DNA from: an uncultured Marvinbryantia sp.
GTDB taxonomy: Bacteria; Bacillota; Clostridia; Lachnospirales; Lachnospiraceae
Direction: 5' to 3'
Assembly: GCA_934394985.1 (NCBI GenBank)
Contig: CAKRRF010000011.1
Span: forward strand, 7,416 to 71,415
DNA: 64,000 nucleotides
A program made the position numbers and the translations under genes. Shown here in pieces: positions 44,083 to 52,151 of this stretch (position 1 is the first letter of the stretch; each line of letters begins with the position of its first letter). Under the pieces are notes generated by a model. That model did not search any database. It had not been told where the DNA came from and worked only from the letters and a program-made list of their open reading frames with translations.

Positions 44083-45942
44083 ATGAAAAAAACGTTTGAA
44101 ATTGACGAAAAAACGGGAGGATTTTATGAACCCGGAGTAAGAATGGAAGCAGGAGGAATCTGCTTTACTGTCGCTGTGCCAACAGGGACAGAGATCTCTC
44201 TGTGTCTATATGAAAAAGAATCTGGCAAGCTGGCAGCAGAGCTGCCGTTTCCGGAAAAAAATATGCAGGGAAGTCTGCGTACGATAAAAGTGCGTGATCT
44301 GGATACAGCGGCATATCGTTACAATTATAAAGTTCAGGGAAAGATTATGACAGATCCCGGTGCCAGAGGTATCTGGCATTCCGAAAACGGAGAGGAAACA
44401 CAGGGAGAATTTCGGATGGAGTCTTTTGACTGGGGAAAAAGCAAAAAGCCGCGCATTCCCTATGAAGATGGCATCATGTATCATCTTCATGTGCGGAATT
44501 ACACAATGCATGAAAAATCTGGAGTGGCACATCGTGGTACATTTCTGGGACTGCAGGAAAAGATCCCATATCTGAAAAAGCTGGGGGTCAATCAGATCAT
44601 TCTGATGCCGGTCTGCGAATTTGAAGAAAGAGAACTGCCGACGGAGGATGTGAAAAAGAAAGGAATATCGATCAAACCGATAAAAAAGATAGAGCAGCAG
44701 AAGAATTACTGGGGTTACAAGACAGGATTTTATTTTGCACCGAAAACAAAATATGCAGCCACAGATAATCCGGTACTGGAATTTAAAGCGATGGTAAAGG
44801 CCTTTCATGAGCAGAAAATGGAAGTGATTCTGGAGTTTTATTTTTCAGAAGAGACCGTGCTCAGAGAGCAGATTCGTATTCTGCGGTACTGGATGGAAGA
44901 ATATCAGATAGATGGATTCCGCATCATGGGAAACACAGATCTGACCCGCCATTTGGCAGGGGATCCTCTGTTTTCAGACTGCAAGCTTCTGGCTTATTAT
45001 TGCGGCGATCTGGATGAGAAAAAGCTGAAGCTTTCCCAGATGGCAGAGATGAATGACGGATTTTTGAATGACTGCAGACGAAGCATGAAGGGCGACGAAG
45101 GGATGCTGGAAGCCATGGCATTTCGCATCAGACGAAATCCGGCAGGCTATGGTATCGTCAATTATATTACCGGTCATGACGGATTCACTCTGCAGGATCT
45201 GGTATCTTATGATCAGAAGCACAATGAAGAAAACGGAGAACAGAACAGGGATGGCTGTCAGTGCAATTACAGCTGGAACTGTGGATTTGAAGGAGATACC
45301 AGAAAACGGGATGTCACAGCACTTCGTACCAGATTAAAGAAAAATGCCATGATGCTGCTGTTTTTCTCACAGGGTACCCCAATGCTGCTGGCAGGAGATG
45401 AGTTTGGCAATTCGCAGAAAGGCAATAATAATCCATACTGTCTGGATAATGAAGTATCCTGGACAGATTGGGGCGCCTACAAAAAAAATCTGAAGTTTGT
45501 CAGCTTTGTACGAAGCCTGATCAGTCTGCGCAAGACAGAAAAACTGCTGCGCCGAAAAAAAGAATACAGTTTTACTGATCAGAAGGCATGTGGTTATCCG
45601 GATTTGTCCTATCACAGCCAGAAAGCATGGTACGGAGATTTTGGATATACACAACGGCAAATCGGTATGCTGTATTGTGGCAGCTATGTGGAAGAAGATC
45701 ATTTTCTGTATGTGATTTATAATTTTCATCCACAGCCTCAGGAGCTGGCGCTTCCAAAGCTTCCGGAAAAGATGAGATGGATCAGAAAAATAGATACCTC
45801 TCAGAAAGACAGTGTATTGACAGTGCCGGAGATGATCGGCAAAAATGAAAAGTTGATAAAGATACCGGAGCGTACGATCGTGCTGCTTACCGGAGAAGAG
45901 GAGTGTAAAGACAGGAATGTGGAATCCGGCAGGACATTTTAA
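44083..45942 (+). CDS. GH13 (glycogen debranching/isoamylase-like) protein with substituted active site
   Basis: A 619-residue protein of GlgX/isoamylase type (usually about 700). An N-terminal CBM48-like beta domain (about 20-95) is followed by a barrel that starts YHLHVRNYTMHEKSGV. Conserved region IV is intact, NYITGHDGFTLQDLVSY, with HNEENGEQNRDG and YSWNCGFEGDT as in debranching enzymes. The other catalytic sites are altered: region I lacks the usual NH (VILEFYFSEE), region II reads DGFRIMGN, where GFRxD should supply the nucleophile, and region III reads LLAYYCGD where a glutamate acid/base is expected. Catalysis by the normal mechanism looks impossible; a glycan-binding or regulatory role is inferred. 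No other glycogen gene is near. Confidence 0.8.
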   Translation: MKKTFEIDEKTGGFYEPGVRMEAGGICFTVAVPTGTEISLCLYEKESGKLAAELPFPEKNMQGSLRTIKVRDLDTAAYRYNYKVQGKIMTDPGARGIWHSENGEETQGEFRMESFDWGKSKKPRIPYEDGIMYHLHVRNYTMHEKSGVAHRGTFLGLQEKIPYLKKLGVNQIILMPVCEFEERELPTEDVKKKGISIKPIKKIEQQKNYWGYKTGFYFAPKTKYAATDNPVLEFKAMVKAFHEQKMEVILEFYFSEETVLREQIRILRYWMEEYQIDGFRIMGNTDLTRHLAGDPLFSDCKLLAYYCGDLDEKKLKLSQMAEMNDGFLNDCRRSMKGDEGMLEAMAFRIRRNPAGYGIVNYITGHDGFTLQDLVSYDQKHNEENGEQNRDGCQCNYSWNCGFEGDTRKRDVTALRTRLKKNAMMLLFFSQGTPMLLAGDEFGNSQKGNNNPYCLDNEVSWTDWGAYKKNLKFVSFVRSLISLRKTEKLLRRKKEYSFTDQKACGYPDLSYHSQKAWYGDFGYTQRQIGMLYCGSYVEEDHFLYVIYNFHPQPQELALPKLPEKMRWIRKIDTSQKDSVLTVPEMIGKNEKLIKIPERTIVLLTGEEECKDRNVESGRTF

Positions 45943-46504
45943 AACCATAACCGAACATAAAAAGCTGGTGATGGAGCACTGCTTCAAGCTGGGACTGTAT
46001 CGTCAGGGACTACTGCACGATATGTCAAAATACATGCCGTCAGAGTTTCTGATTGGCGCAAAATATTATCAGGGAAACCGGAGCCCTAATAATGCAGAAC
46101 GGGAAGACAAAGGATATTCCGCAGCCTGGTTGCATCATAAGGGAAGAAACAAGCATCATTTTGAGTACTGGATCGATTATCAGCTGGATGACAAAGATCA
46201 TGTGATGGGCGGAATGCGGATGCCCAAAAAATACGTGGCAGAAATGCTGGCAGACCGGATCGCCGCTTCCAAGGTATATAATAAAGAAACCTATACACAG
46301 CATGATCCGCTGGCGTATTTTCTGAGAGGAAAGAGTCATTACCTGATGCATCCGGAGACGATGAAAGAGATCGAACATCTTCTGCGGATTCTGGATAAAA
46401 AGGGAGAGGATGCCTGCTTCTGGTATACCAGAAATGTATATCTGAAAAAAAGACCACAGATCCATAAGAAAAAGAGAAAAAACATAGTAACAGGTCAGAT
46501 TTGA
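45917..46504 (+). CDS. DUF5662 family protein (HD-like)
   Basis: A 195-residue cytoplasmic protein of a family found widely in Clostridia, function unknown. Histidine-aspartate clusters suggest a metal site of HD-phosphohydrolase type: HFKTITEHKKLVMEHC, LLHDMSKYMPSEF near residues 33-45, and AAWLHHKGRNKHHFEYW near residues 69-85. It overlaps the end of the GH13-like gene by 26 bases, so the two are likely co-transcribed. The basic C terminus (KKRPQIHKKKRKN) could bind nucleic acid, but that is speculation. Confidence 0.75.
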   Translation: MWNPAGHFKTITEHKKLVMEHCFKLGLYRQGLLHDMSKYMPSEFLIGAKYYQGNRSPNNAEREDKGYSAAWLHHKGRNKHHFEYWIDYQLDDKDHVMGGMRMPKKYVAEMLADRIAASKVYNKETYTQHDPLAYFLRGKSHYLMHPETMKEIEHLLRILDKKGEDACFWYTRNVYLKKRPQIHKKKRKNIVTGQI

Positions 46505-46512
46505 TCATAAAG

Positions 46513-46558
46513 AGAACCTCCTTCGAATATACTTTAAAAAGTATAAGAAGGAGGTTCT
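46513..46558 (+). promoter_or_regulatory. Hairpin that buries the ribosome binding site of the SpoIVA-like gene
   Basis: AGAACCTCCTTC (46513-46524) pairs perfectly with GAAGGAGGTTCT (46547-46558); an upper stem TATACTT/AAGTATA (46528-46534, 46539-46545) extends it. The AGGAGG at 46549-46554 is wholly inside the lower stem, opposite CCTCCT. The start codon is at 46564. There is no T tract. This would block translation unless opened. Confidence 0.7.
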
Positions 46559-46563
46559 TGTCT

Positions 46564-47331
46564 ATGTATCAGATAGAATGCTATGTTCCTAAATGGATGG
46601 AAACATTGCCACAGGATCATGAAATAAAACAGCAGATGATTCAGATTCTGCAGGAGGAAATGAAGAACCGGACAGAAGAAAACTGGCAGGAACGAATCGG
46701 AAGCAGACTGAAAAATCTGCCATTTATAAAAAATGTATTTACAGAAGAGACAGGAACCGGTGAAGATGCCCCACTTCGGTTTCAGATCAGCATAAAAGAA
46801 GAATATTATTATACGATGCTGTCAGAGCTGGCCGGGATTCCTGTTGAGGGGGAATATCAGCTGATTTCACTGATTCGCGAGCTGAGTACCAGGAAGAGGG
46901 AATACGAATCTGTGCAGGAAGCATTAAAAAGTGTCCGGGAGACCGGATATGGTGTGATCCTGCCGGGAAGAGAAGAGGTTCACTGGGAAGAACCGGTTAT
47001 GACACATACAGGTAATCGTTACGGAGTAAAGATGAAAGCAGTCAGCCCAACGGTTCATTTGCTTCGGACAGAAACCGATACCGAGATTTCCCCGATTGTG
47101 GGAACAGAGGGGCAGGCAGAAGATCTGGTTCGCTATATCAAAGACGGTGCTGCGGAATCGGAGGGAATCTGGGAAATCAATTTCTTTGGAAAAACAGTAG
47201 AGCAGCTGATGCAGGAAGGAATGCAGACAAAGCTGGACCAGTTTGGGGAAGAGAGTCAGAACAAGGTGCGCAGAGTAATTGAACGGGTACTGGATGAATC
47301 GAAACACGGAATGATTTGTGTGATTATCTGA
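46564..47331 (+). CDS. SpoIVA-like protein without the GTPase/ATPase domain
   Basis: A 255-residue protein that matches the middle and C-terminal parts of the spore-coat scaffold protein SpoIVA (normally about 490 residues). Recognisable stretches are ECYVPKWMETLPQDHEIKQ, the middle-domain DEYQLISL-like GEYQLISLIRELSTRKREY, GYGVILPGREEVHWEEP, TDTEISPIVGTEGQAEDL, IWEINFFGKTVEQLMQEGM and the end GMICVII. The N-terminal nucleotide-binding domain with its Walker A is entirely missing. The ATG at 46564 has its own AGGAGG nine bases upstream, inside a hairpin, so the gene seems intact rather than a broken fragment. Role probably in the spore coat, perhaps assembling with full SpoIVA; inferred. Confidence 0.8.
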   Translation: MYQIECYVPKWMETLPQDHEIKQQMIQILQEEMKNRTEENWQERIGSRLKNLPFIKNVFTEETGTGEDAPLRFQISIKEEYYYTMLSELAGIPVEGEYQLISLIRELSTRKREYESVQEALKSVRETGYGVILPGREEVHWEEPVMTHTGNRYGVKMKAVSPTVHLLRTETDTEISPIVGTEGQAEDLVRYIKDGAAESEGIWEINFFGKTVEQLMQEGMQTKLDQFGEESQNKVRRVIERVLDESKHGMICVII

Positions 47332-47357
47332 TAAATATGGTGTAATTTACACAAAAG

Positions 47358-47386
47358 TTGACAAAAGCAACATAATGTATTATAAT
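47358..47386 (+). promoter_or_regulatory. Strong promoter for the SleB-type hydrolase gene
   Basis: Perfect consensus TTGACA (47358-47363) and TATAAT (47381-47386) with a 17-base spacer, 58 bases before the start. A vegetative sigma-A type promoter, so expression is probably not limited to sporulation. Confidence 0.85.
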
Positions 47387-47444
47387 CACAATAGTTTTTT
47401 AATATTTTTGTAATAAAAAATACAAAAGTATGAAAGGGACAGTT

Positions 47445-48344
47445 ATGAAAAAGCAAAAGCTATACCTCACGATTGCCATGTTATGTACGGTTCTGATACT
47501 TGGAGGCACAGGCGGTTCAGCTGCCTGGAAACAGACCAGAACAGGGAGAAAGTATACCACTTCATCCGGAAAATATGTAAAGTCCAGATGGATGAAGATA
47601 AAAAAGAAGTGGTATTATTTTGATAAACGTGGTAATCTGAAAACTGGAAGATTCAAAGTCGGTGATGACTGGTATTATGCATCACGCAGCAGCGGAAGAA
47701 TGCGTAACAGACGGGTCGGCAGTTATTATTATGGATCTGACGGAAAAATGGTTCGTGATACCTGGAAGAAGACCGGAAAATACTGGTTCTACTATGGCAC
47801 CAACGGCAGGATTCGTTACGGAAAGATAAAGACGCCTGCGGGAATCTGTTACTGTGACAGGGAGACTGGAAAGACGAAATCCAGATGGGTGAACAAACAC
47901 TACTATGGACGTGACGGTGTGATGGTGACCAGTCAGTGGGTAGATGACAGCTATGTGAATGAAAAAGGCGTCATTACAAAAGGAAATAAGAACCCTAAGA
48001 ATCCGCCGACACAGGAAGAGATTCGCTGGTTGTCGGCAATTACCTATCTGGAAGCAGGAAATCAGTCCTATTACGGAAAAAAATGTGTTGCCAGTGTAGT
48101 GATGAACCGGGTACATAGCAAGAAGTTCCCGAATACGATCAGGGGTGTCCTGTTTCAGTCCGGTCAGTTCACACCGGCGGGCAACGGTACGCTGTCCAGC
48201 CTGTATCACAGTAAAAAGGCTATTCAGGCGCAGTGTGTGAAAGCGGCAAAGTATGTGCTGGAGCATGGCTCCGTACTGAAAGGCTACTATTATTTTAATA
48301 CCTTCAGTGGAACGCTGAAGGTTGGGGAACATTATTTTGGATAA
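47445..48344 (+). CDS. Secreted wall hydrolase with choline-binding-type repeats and SleB-type domain
   Basis: A 299-residue exported protein; ATG 47445 (MKKQKLYLTIAMLCTVLIL) follows AAAGGGA and opens a signal peptide of about 26 residues. Residues 30-175 hold tandem aromatic-glycine repeats of the choline/glucan-binding type (KWYYFDKRGNLKTGRFKV, DDWYYASRSSGRM, YYYGSDGKMV), which bind wall polymers. The C-terminal domain (about 190-299) is a SleB/Hydrolase_2 fold: SAITYLEAGNQSYYGKKCVA with the catalytic glutamate, SVVMNRVHSKKFPNTI and GYYYFNTFSG. It cleaves peptidoglycan. The next gene, 13 bases on, has the same repeat type. Confidence 0.88.
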   Translation: MKKQKLYLTIAMLCTVLILGGTGGSAAWKQTRTGRKYTTSSGKYVKSRWMKIKKKWYYFDKRGNLKTGRFKVGDDWYYASRSSGRMRNRRVGSYYYGSDGKMVRDTWKKTGKYWFYYGTNGRIRYGKIKTPAGICYCDRETGKTKSRWVNKHYYGRDGVMVTSQWVDDSYVNEKGVITKGNKNPKNPPTQEEIRWLSAITYLEAGNQSYYGKKCVASVVMNRVHSKKFPNTIRGVLFQSGQFTPAGNGTLSSLYHSKKAIQAQCVKAAKYVLEHGSVLKGYYYFNTFSGTLKVGEHYFG

Positions 48345-48357
48345 GGGAGGAAACGAA

Positions 48358-49605
48358 GTGAAAAAGAGAAAAGCTGGAATCTGGTTTACCTTACTTCTGA
48401 TGCTGGCAGTTCTGTGCATTCCGGTACAGGCCAGCGCAGCAAAGAAAGGATTTAAGACATCAAAGAGCGGTGTGATCCGTTATTATGGAACAGACGGTAA
48501 AGCAGTAAAAGGAAAATGGTTTAAAGTAGGGAAAAAGCGTTATTATGCAAAGCCAAACGGAAGACTGGCCACCGGACTTACTACGATCAAAGGGAAGCTT
48601 TATTACTTTGATAAAAAAGGGGTAAACAGAACAGGCTGGGTGACTGTAAAAAATAAGAGATATTATTTTGTAAGCGGCAAACGTTATGCAGCAACTGGGA
48701 TGTTTACGTTTAAAAACAAGCGCACCTATTATTTTAATGAAAAGGGTGTGATGCAGACCGGCTGGGTAACCGTTGGAGATAAAGAATATTATTTTGATAA
48801 TTTTATGCAGACTGGCTGGCTCACAGTAAATTATAAGACTTATTATCTGATTAAGACAAAACCGATGAAAGGCCAACGTGCCTGCGGTGTATTCTCTGTC
48901 GGCGGCAATCTGTATTATTTTGATCCTGATACAGGAGAACTGCTGCGTAACACTACAGTAGAATACAGAGACCGTACCTATACGGTAAATTCCAGTGGAG
49001 TCTGCACCGTGACACCGGAGAGTGGAGCACCAACAGGGGAGATGCTGTTTTTCCTGAAATTCGAGTCCGGCTCTGCAGCTTACAACCAGACAGGCGGAGA
49101 CAATGGAAAAGCATGCGGTGCATACCAGTTTGATTATCGTTACGCACTGCTTCCGTTTGTAAAATATGCATATGCGACAAATCCTCTGGTATGCAAGGAA
49201 TTTGAATCATACGCAAAGTATAAGAATGGCAGCAAGCTGCTGAACAATTCTGATTTTTATAAGGCATGGCACAAGATTTATAAACGCAACAGCAGAACGT
49301 TCTCAGAGATGCAGGATACCTTTGCCAGAATCAACTATTACGATAATGTAGAACGTAAGATTCAGGCAGCAGGCATTGATATTGCATCCAGATCAGAAGT
49401 GGTGAAGGGGGCAGTCTTCAGCTACTCCATTCAGCATGGACAGACAAGCGCGTTCAATGCAGTAAAGGCTATCAAGCCAAAGAGTACGACATCAGATGCA
49501 CAGTTTCTGAAAAAACTGTACAATTACAGAAAAAAAGCCTTTCCGTTATACGCGACCAGATATACACAGGAATATAAGGCAGCAATTGCAGAACTGAATA
49601 AGTAA
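48358..49605 (+). CDS. Secreted protein with choline-binding-type repeats and lysozyme-like C-terminal domain
   Basis: A 415-residue exported protein. GTG 48358 follows GGGAGG by seven bases and starts a clear signal peptide (KKRKAGIWFTLLLMLAVLC, cleaved after VQASA). Residues 35-210 carry aromatic repeats (KLYYFDKKGVNRTGWVTV, KRYYFVSGKRYA, RTYYFNEKGVMQTGWVTV) of glucan/choline-binding type. From about residue 225 a domain beginning EMLFFLKFESGSAAYN, with KACGAYQFDYRYALLPF, resembles the lysozyme-like C-terminal domain found in VgrG3-type and other Clostridial proteins; the Glu in KFESG may be catalytic. The enzymatic call is moderate. It lies in an operon with the SleB-type gene. Confidence 0.75.
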   Translation: MKKRKAGIWFTLLLMLAVLCIPVQASAAKKGFKTSKSGVIRYYGTDGKAVKGKWFKVGKKRYYAKPNGRLATGLTTIKGKLYYFDKKGVNRTGWVTVKNKRYYFVSGKRYAATGMFTFKNKRTYYFNEKGVMQTGWVTVGDKEYYFDNFMQTGWLTVNYKTYYLIKTKPMKGQRACGVFSVGGNLYYFDPDTGELLRNTTVEYRDRTYTVNSSGVCTVTPESGAPTGEMLFFLKFESGSAAYNQTGGDNGKACGAYQFDYRYALLPFVKYAYATNPLVCKEFESYAKYKNGSKLLNNSDFYKAWHKIYKRNSRTFSEMQDTFARINYYDNVERKIQAAGIDIASRSEVVKGAVFSYSIQHGQTSAFNAVKAIKPKSTTSDAQFLKKLYNYRKKAFPLYATRYTQEYKAAIAELNK

Positions 49606-49611
49606 TATCAG

Positions 49612-49666
49612 AAAAGAGTATCGTAAAACAACTGTGAAACCAGTTATGGAGCGATGCTCTTTTTTT
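49612..49666 (+). terminator. Terminator after the second wall-hydrolase gene
   Basis: AAAAGAGTATCG (49612-49623) pairs with CGATGCTCTTTT (49652-49663) with one G-U pair; an inner AACTG/CAGTT pair lies in the loop. A run of T follows. Confidence 0.75.
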
Positions 49667-49721
49667 GAAAAACGAAAGTATGTGTAAACAGTACATGGCA
49701 GATTCTTTCTATTTACAATAC

Positions 49722-49750
49722 TTGACACAAACATGTGTTTTTTCTATAAT
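49722..49750 (+). promoter_or_regulatory. Promoter for the cobalamin operon
   Basis: Perfect -35 TTGACA (49722-49727), 17-base spacer, perfect -10 TATAAT (49745-49750). The spacer includes the palindrome ACATGT. No cobalamin riboswitch lies between this promoter and cobT (start 49778). Confidence 0.8.
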
Positions 49751-49777
49751 GGAAAAGATGACTGGAGGGGGAATTAT

Positions 49778-50833
49778 ATGAAGATTACAATTAACAAAAA
49801 AGAATATGAATTACAGACATTAGATACACAGGCACAGGAATTGAGCAAGAAGCGCTGGGACAGCATTGCCAAGCCACTGCATAGCCTGGGAAAAATGGAA
49901 GATCTGGTAATGCAGACAGCAGGGATCAGTGGCGATGCCAATGTATCTTATGATAAAAAAGCACTGATCGTAATGTGCGCAGATAATGGAGTGGTAGCGG
50001 AAGGTGTCACCCAGTCTGAGCAGAATGTGACGGCTATCGTATCAGAAAATTTCTTATCTGATAAAGCTACGGCAGCGATTCTGTGCAAACAGACCGGAGC
50101 AGAGATTTTCCCAATCGATATCGGTATTGCGGTAGATACGAAACTGGAAAATCATAAGATCGCCTATGGTACGAAAAATATGGCAAAAGAACCGGCAATG
50201 ACCAGAGAAGAAGCGGAAAGAGCTCTGGAGGTCGGTATTGAAAAAGTACGTGAGCTTTCTGAGCAGGGATATAAAATTATCGCTACCGGTGAGATGGGAA
50301 TCGGCAATACTACTACCAGTAGTGCCCTGGCATCTTATTTTCTGAACGAAGATGTGGAACATATGACAGGAAGAGGTGCCGGACTGACCAGCAGTGCCCT
50401 TGAGAAGAAGATTGCCGTAGTGCGTAAGGCGATTGCGGATTACAGCCCATCTTTTACAGATGCGATTGATGCACTGGCAGCACTGGGTGGATTCGATATT
50501 GCCGGAATGGCAGGTGTATTCATTGGTGGTGCGATTTATCGTGTGCCGATCGTGATAGACGGATTTATATCCAGTGCAGCGGCACTGACAGCTGTTCATA
50601 TTTGTCCGCAGTGTAGAGACTTTATCATGGCATCCCATGTATCAAAAGAGCCTGCTGCGAAAAAGGTTCTGGATGCATTAGGAAAAGAAGCTGCACTGCA
50701 CTGTGATATGTGCCTGGGTGAAGGAACCGGAGCAGTGACCTTATTCCCGATTCTGGATCTGGCGACTCAGATTTACAAGCAGATGAGCACATTTGAAGAT
50801 ATTGAAATCGATGCGTATGTGGAATTGAAGTAG
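49778..50833 (+). CDS. cobT: Nicotinate-nucleotide-dimethylbenzimidazole phosphoribosyltransferase
   Basis: Makes alpha-ribazole phosphate, the lower-ligand nucleotide of cobalamin. ATG 49778 (MKITINKKEYELQTLD) follows GGAGGGGG. Motifs: VMCADNGVVAEGV near residues 69-81, the central GEMGIGNTTTSSALAS, GRGAGLTSSALEKK, and the C-terminal catalytic-glutamate region MCLGEGTGAV. 351 residues. First gene of a nucleotide-loop cluster (cobT, cobU, cobS, a cobU-like gene and cobC), with no corrin-ring genes in view, which fits salvage or the final assembly of B12. Confidence 0.96.
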   Translation: MKITINKKEYELQTLDTQAQELSKKRWDSIAKPLHSLGKMEDLVMQTAGISGDANVSYDKKALIVMCADNGVVAEGVTQSEQNVTAIVSENFLSDKATAAILCKQTGAEIFPIDIGIAVDTKLENHKIAYGTKNMAKEPAMTREEAERALEVGIEKVRELSEQGYKIIATGEMGIGNTTTSSALASYFLNEDVEHMTGRGAGLTSSALEKKIAVVRKAIADYSPSFTDAIDALAALGGFDIAGMAGVFIGGAIYRVPIVIDGFISSAAALTAVHICPQCRDFIMASHVSKEPAAKKVLDALGKEAALHCDMCLGEGTGAVTLFPILDLATQIYKQMSTFEDIEIDAYVELK

Positions 50834-50844
50834 GAAAAAAGAAT

Positions 50845-51366
50845 ATGATGATAGTAGTGACCGGTGGCAGTGGAAGCGGCAAGTCAGCTTATGCAGAGCA
50901 GCGGATTCAGGAATTCGGACAGATGCCGCGTTTTTATCTTGCTACCATGGAGAACAGAGACGAAGAAAGTCAGAAAAGAGTGGATCGTCACAGGGCGATG
51001 CGTGCCGATAAACAGTTTGTCACGGTGGAATGTCCTTTTGATCTGCAGGATGTCCGACTGGAAAAGAAGGGCGCCATTCTGCTGGAGTGTATGTCAAATC
51101 TGGTGGCAAACGAACTGTTTGTCAGAGACGGCATGGCTCATATGGAGCAGACCGCAGAAAAGATCCTGAAGGGTGTCATGCAGCTGAAGAATCAGTGCAG
51201 CCACTTGGTGATTGTCACCAATGAGGTCTTTTCAGACGGCATGCAGTATGATGAATGGACCGGGCAATATATCAAATGTCTCGGTATGGTGAATCAGGCT
51301 TTAAGCGGACTGGCAGATCAGGTAGTGGAGGTAGTCTATACGATTCCGGTGCTGCAGAAAGGATAA
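50845..51366 (+). CDS. cobU: Adenosylcobinamide kinase/guanylyltransferase
   Basis: Phosphorylates adenosylcobinamide and adds GMP. The 173-residue protein has the P-loop TGGSGSGKSAYAE at residues 7-19, the guanylylated-histidine region ESQKRVDRHRAMRADKQF and the conserved IVTNEVFSDGMQYDEWTGQYIKCLG. CobS follows after three bases. It starts 11 bases after cobT; ATG 50848 is an equally possible start one codon on. Confidence 0.95.
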   Translation: MMIVVTGGSGSGKSAYAEQRIQEFGQMPRFYLATMENRDEESQKRVDRHRAMRADKQFVTVECPFDLQDVRLEKKGAILLECMSNLVANELFVRDGMAHMEQTAEKILKGVMQLKNQCSHLVIVTNEVFSDGMQYDEWTGQYIKCLGMVNQALSGLADQVVEVVYTIPVLQKG

Positions 51367-51369
51367 CAA

Positions 51370-52134
51370 ATGAATCTGATATATAACCTGATCATTGCAT
51401 TTGCAATGTATTCCAAAATACCAATGCCGCATATCGACTGGACAGAAGAACGAATGCGATACGTATTTTGTTTTTTTCCTGTGATCGGAGCCGTGATCGG
51501 TGCGGTGATGACACTTTGGGTACATGTGGGAATGAGAATAACCGGAAACGAGGATCTCTTTGCAGCGATACTGGTACTGATACCGATTATCATTACAGGT
51601 GGAATTCATTTTGACGGATTTCTGGATACCTGTGATGCATTGAGTTCTTATAAGACTATGGAAGAAAAGCTGGAGATTTTAAAAGATTCTCATGCCGGAG
51701 CTTTTGCCATTCTGATGGGATGCTGTTATTTTGTGCTGAATTACGGTGTATTTCATGCAGTGGATATGCGTGCAGTGCGTCTTCTGGCCATTGGTTATGC
51801 ATTATCCAGAGCCTTCAGCGGACTGGCAGTGGTAGTATTTAAAAAGGCAAAAAAAAGCGGACTGGCAGCGACATTTTCCGATTCTGCACAGAAGAAAACG
51901 GTAGCAGTGACAATGATCATTTATATTGTGGCCTGTGCGGTACTGATGGTGTTGACGGATCCGGTGATCGGAACGCTGTGCTTTGCCACTGCGCTTCTGG
52001 TTTTTGCATGGTATCGATATATGTCATACCGGAAGTTTGGAGGTATCACAGGTGATCTGGCAGGATTTTTCCTGCAGGTGTGTGAACTGTCCATGGCTTT
52101 CGTGACGGTAATTGCAATGCATTTGATAGGATAA
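51370..52134 (+). CDS. cobS: Cobalamin synthase (adenosylcobinamide-GDP ribazoletransferase)
   Basis: Integral membrane enzyme joining AdoCbi-GDP with alpha-ribazole (phosphate). The 254-residue protein has several hydrophobic segments and the CobS motifs FFPVIGAVIGAVM, GGIHFDGFLDTCDAL near residues 77-91 and KDSHAGAFAILMG near 106, all carrying the acidic metal-binding residues. YRKFGGITGDLAGF lies near the C terminus as usual. Product of the third gene in the cob cluster. Confidence 0.96.
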   Translation: MNLIYNLIIAFAMYSKIPMPHIDWTEERMRYVFCFFPVIGAVIGAVMTLWVHVGMRITGNEDLFAAILVLIPIIITGGIHFDGFLDTCDALSSYKTMEEKLEILKDSHAGAFAILMGCCYFVLNYGVFHAVDMRAVRLLAIGYALSRAFSGLAVVVFKKAKKSGLAATFSDSAQKKTVAVTMIIYIVACAVLMVLTDPVIGTLCFATALLVFAWYRYMSYRKFGGITGDLAGFFLQVCELSMAFVTVIAMHLIG

Positions 52135-52151
52135 CAGGATAGGGTGAAACA

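Noticed and set aside
49667..49777. Cobalamin riboswitch before cobT
   Set aside because: The promoter -10 box is only 27 bases from the start codon, leaving no room for the riboswitch, and no B12-box motif was seen.
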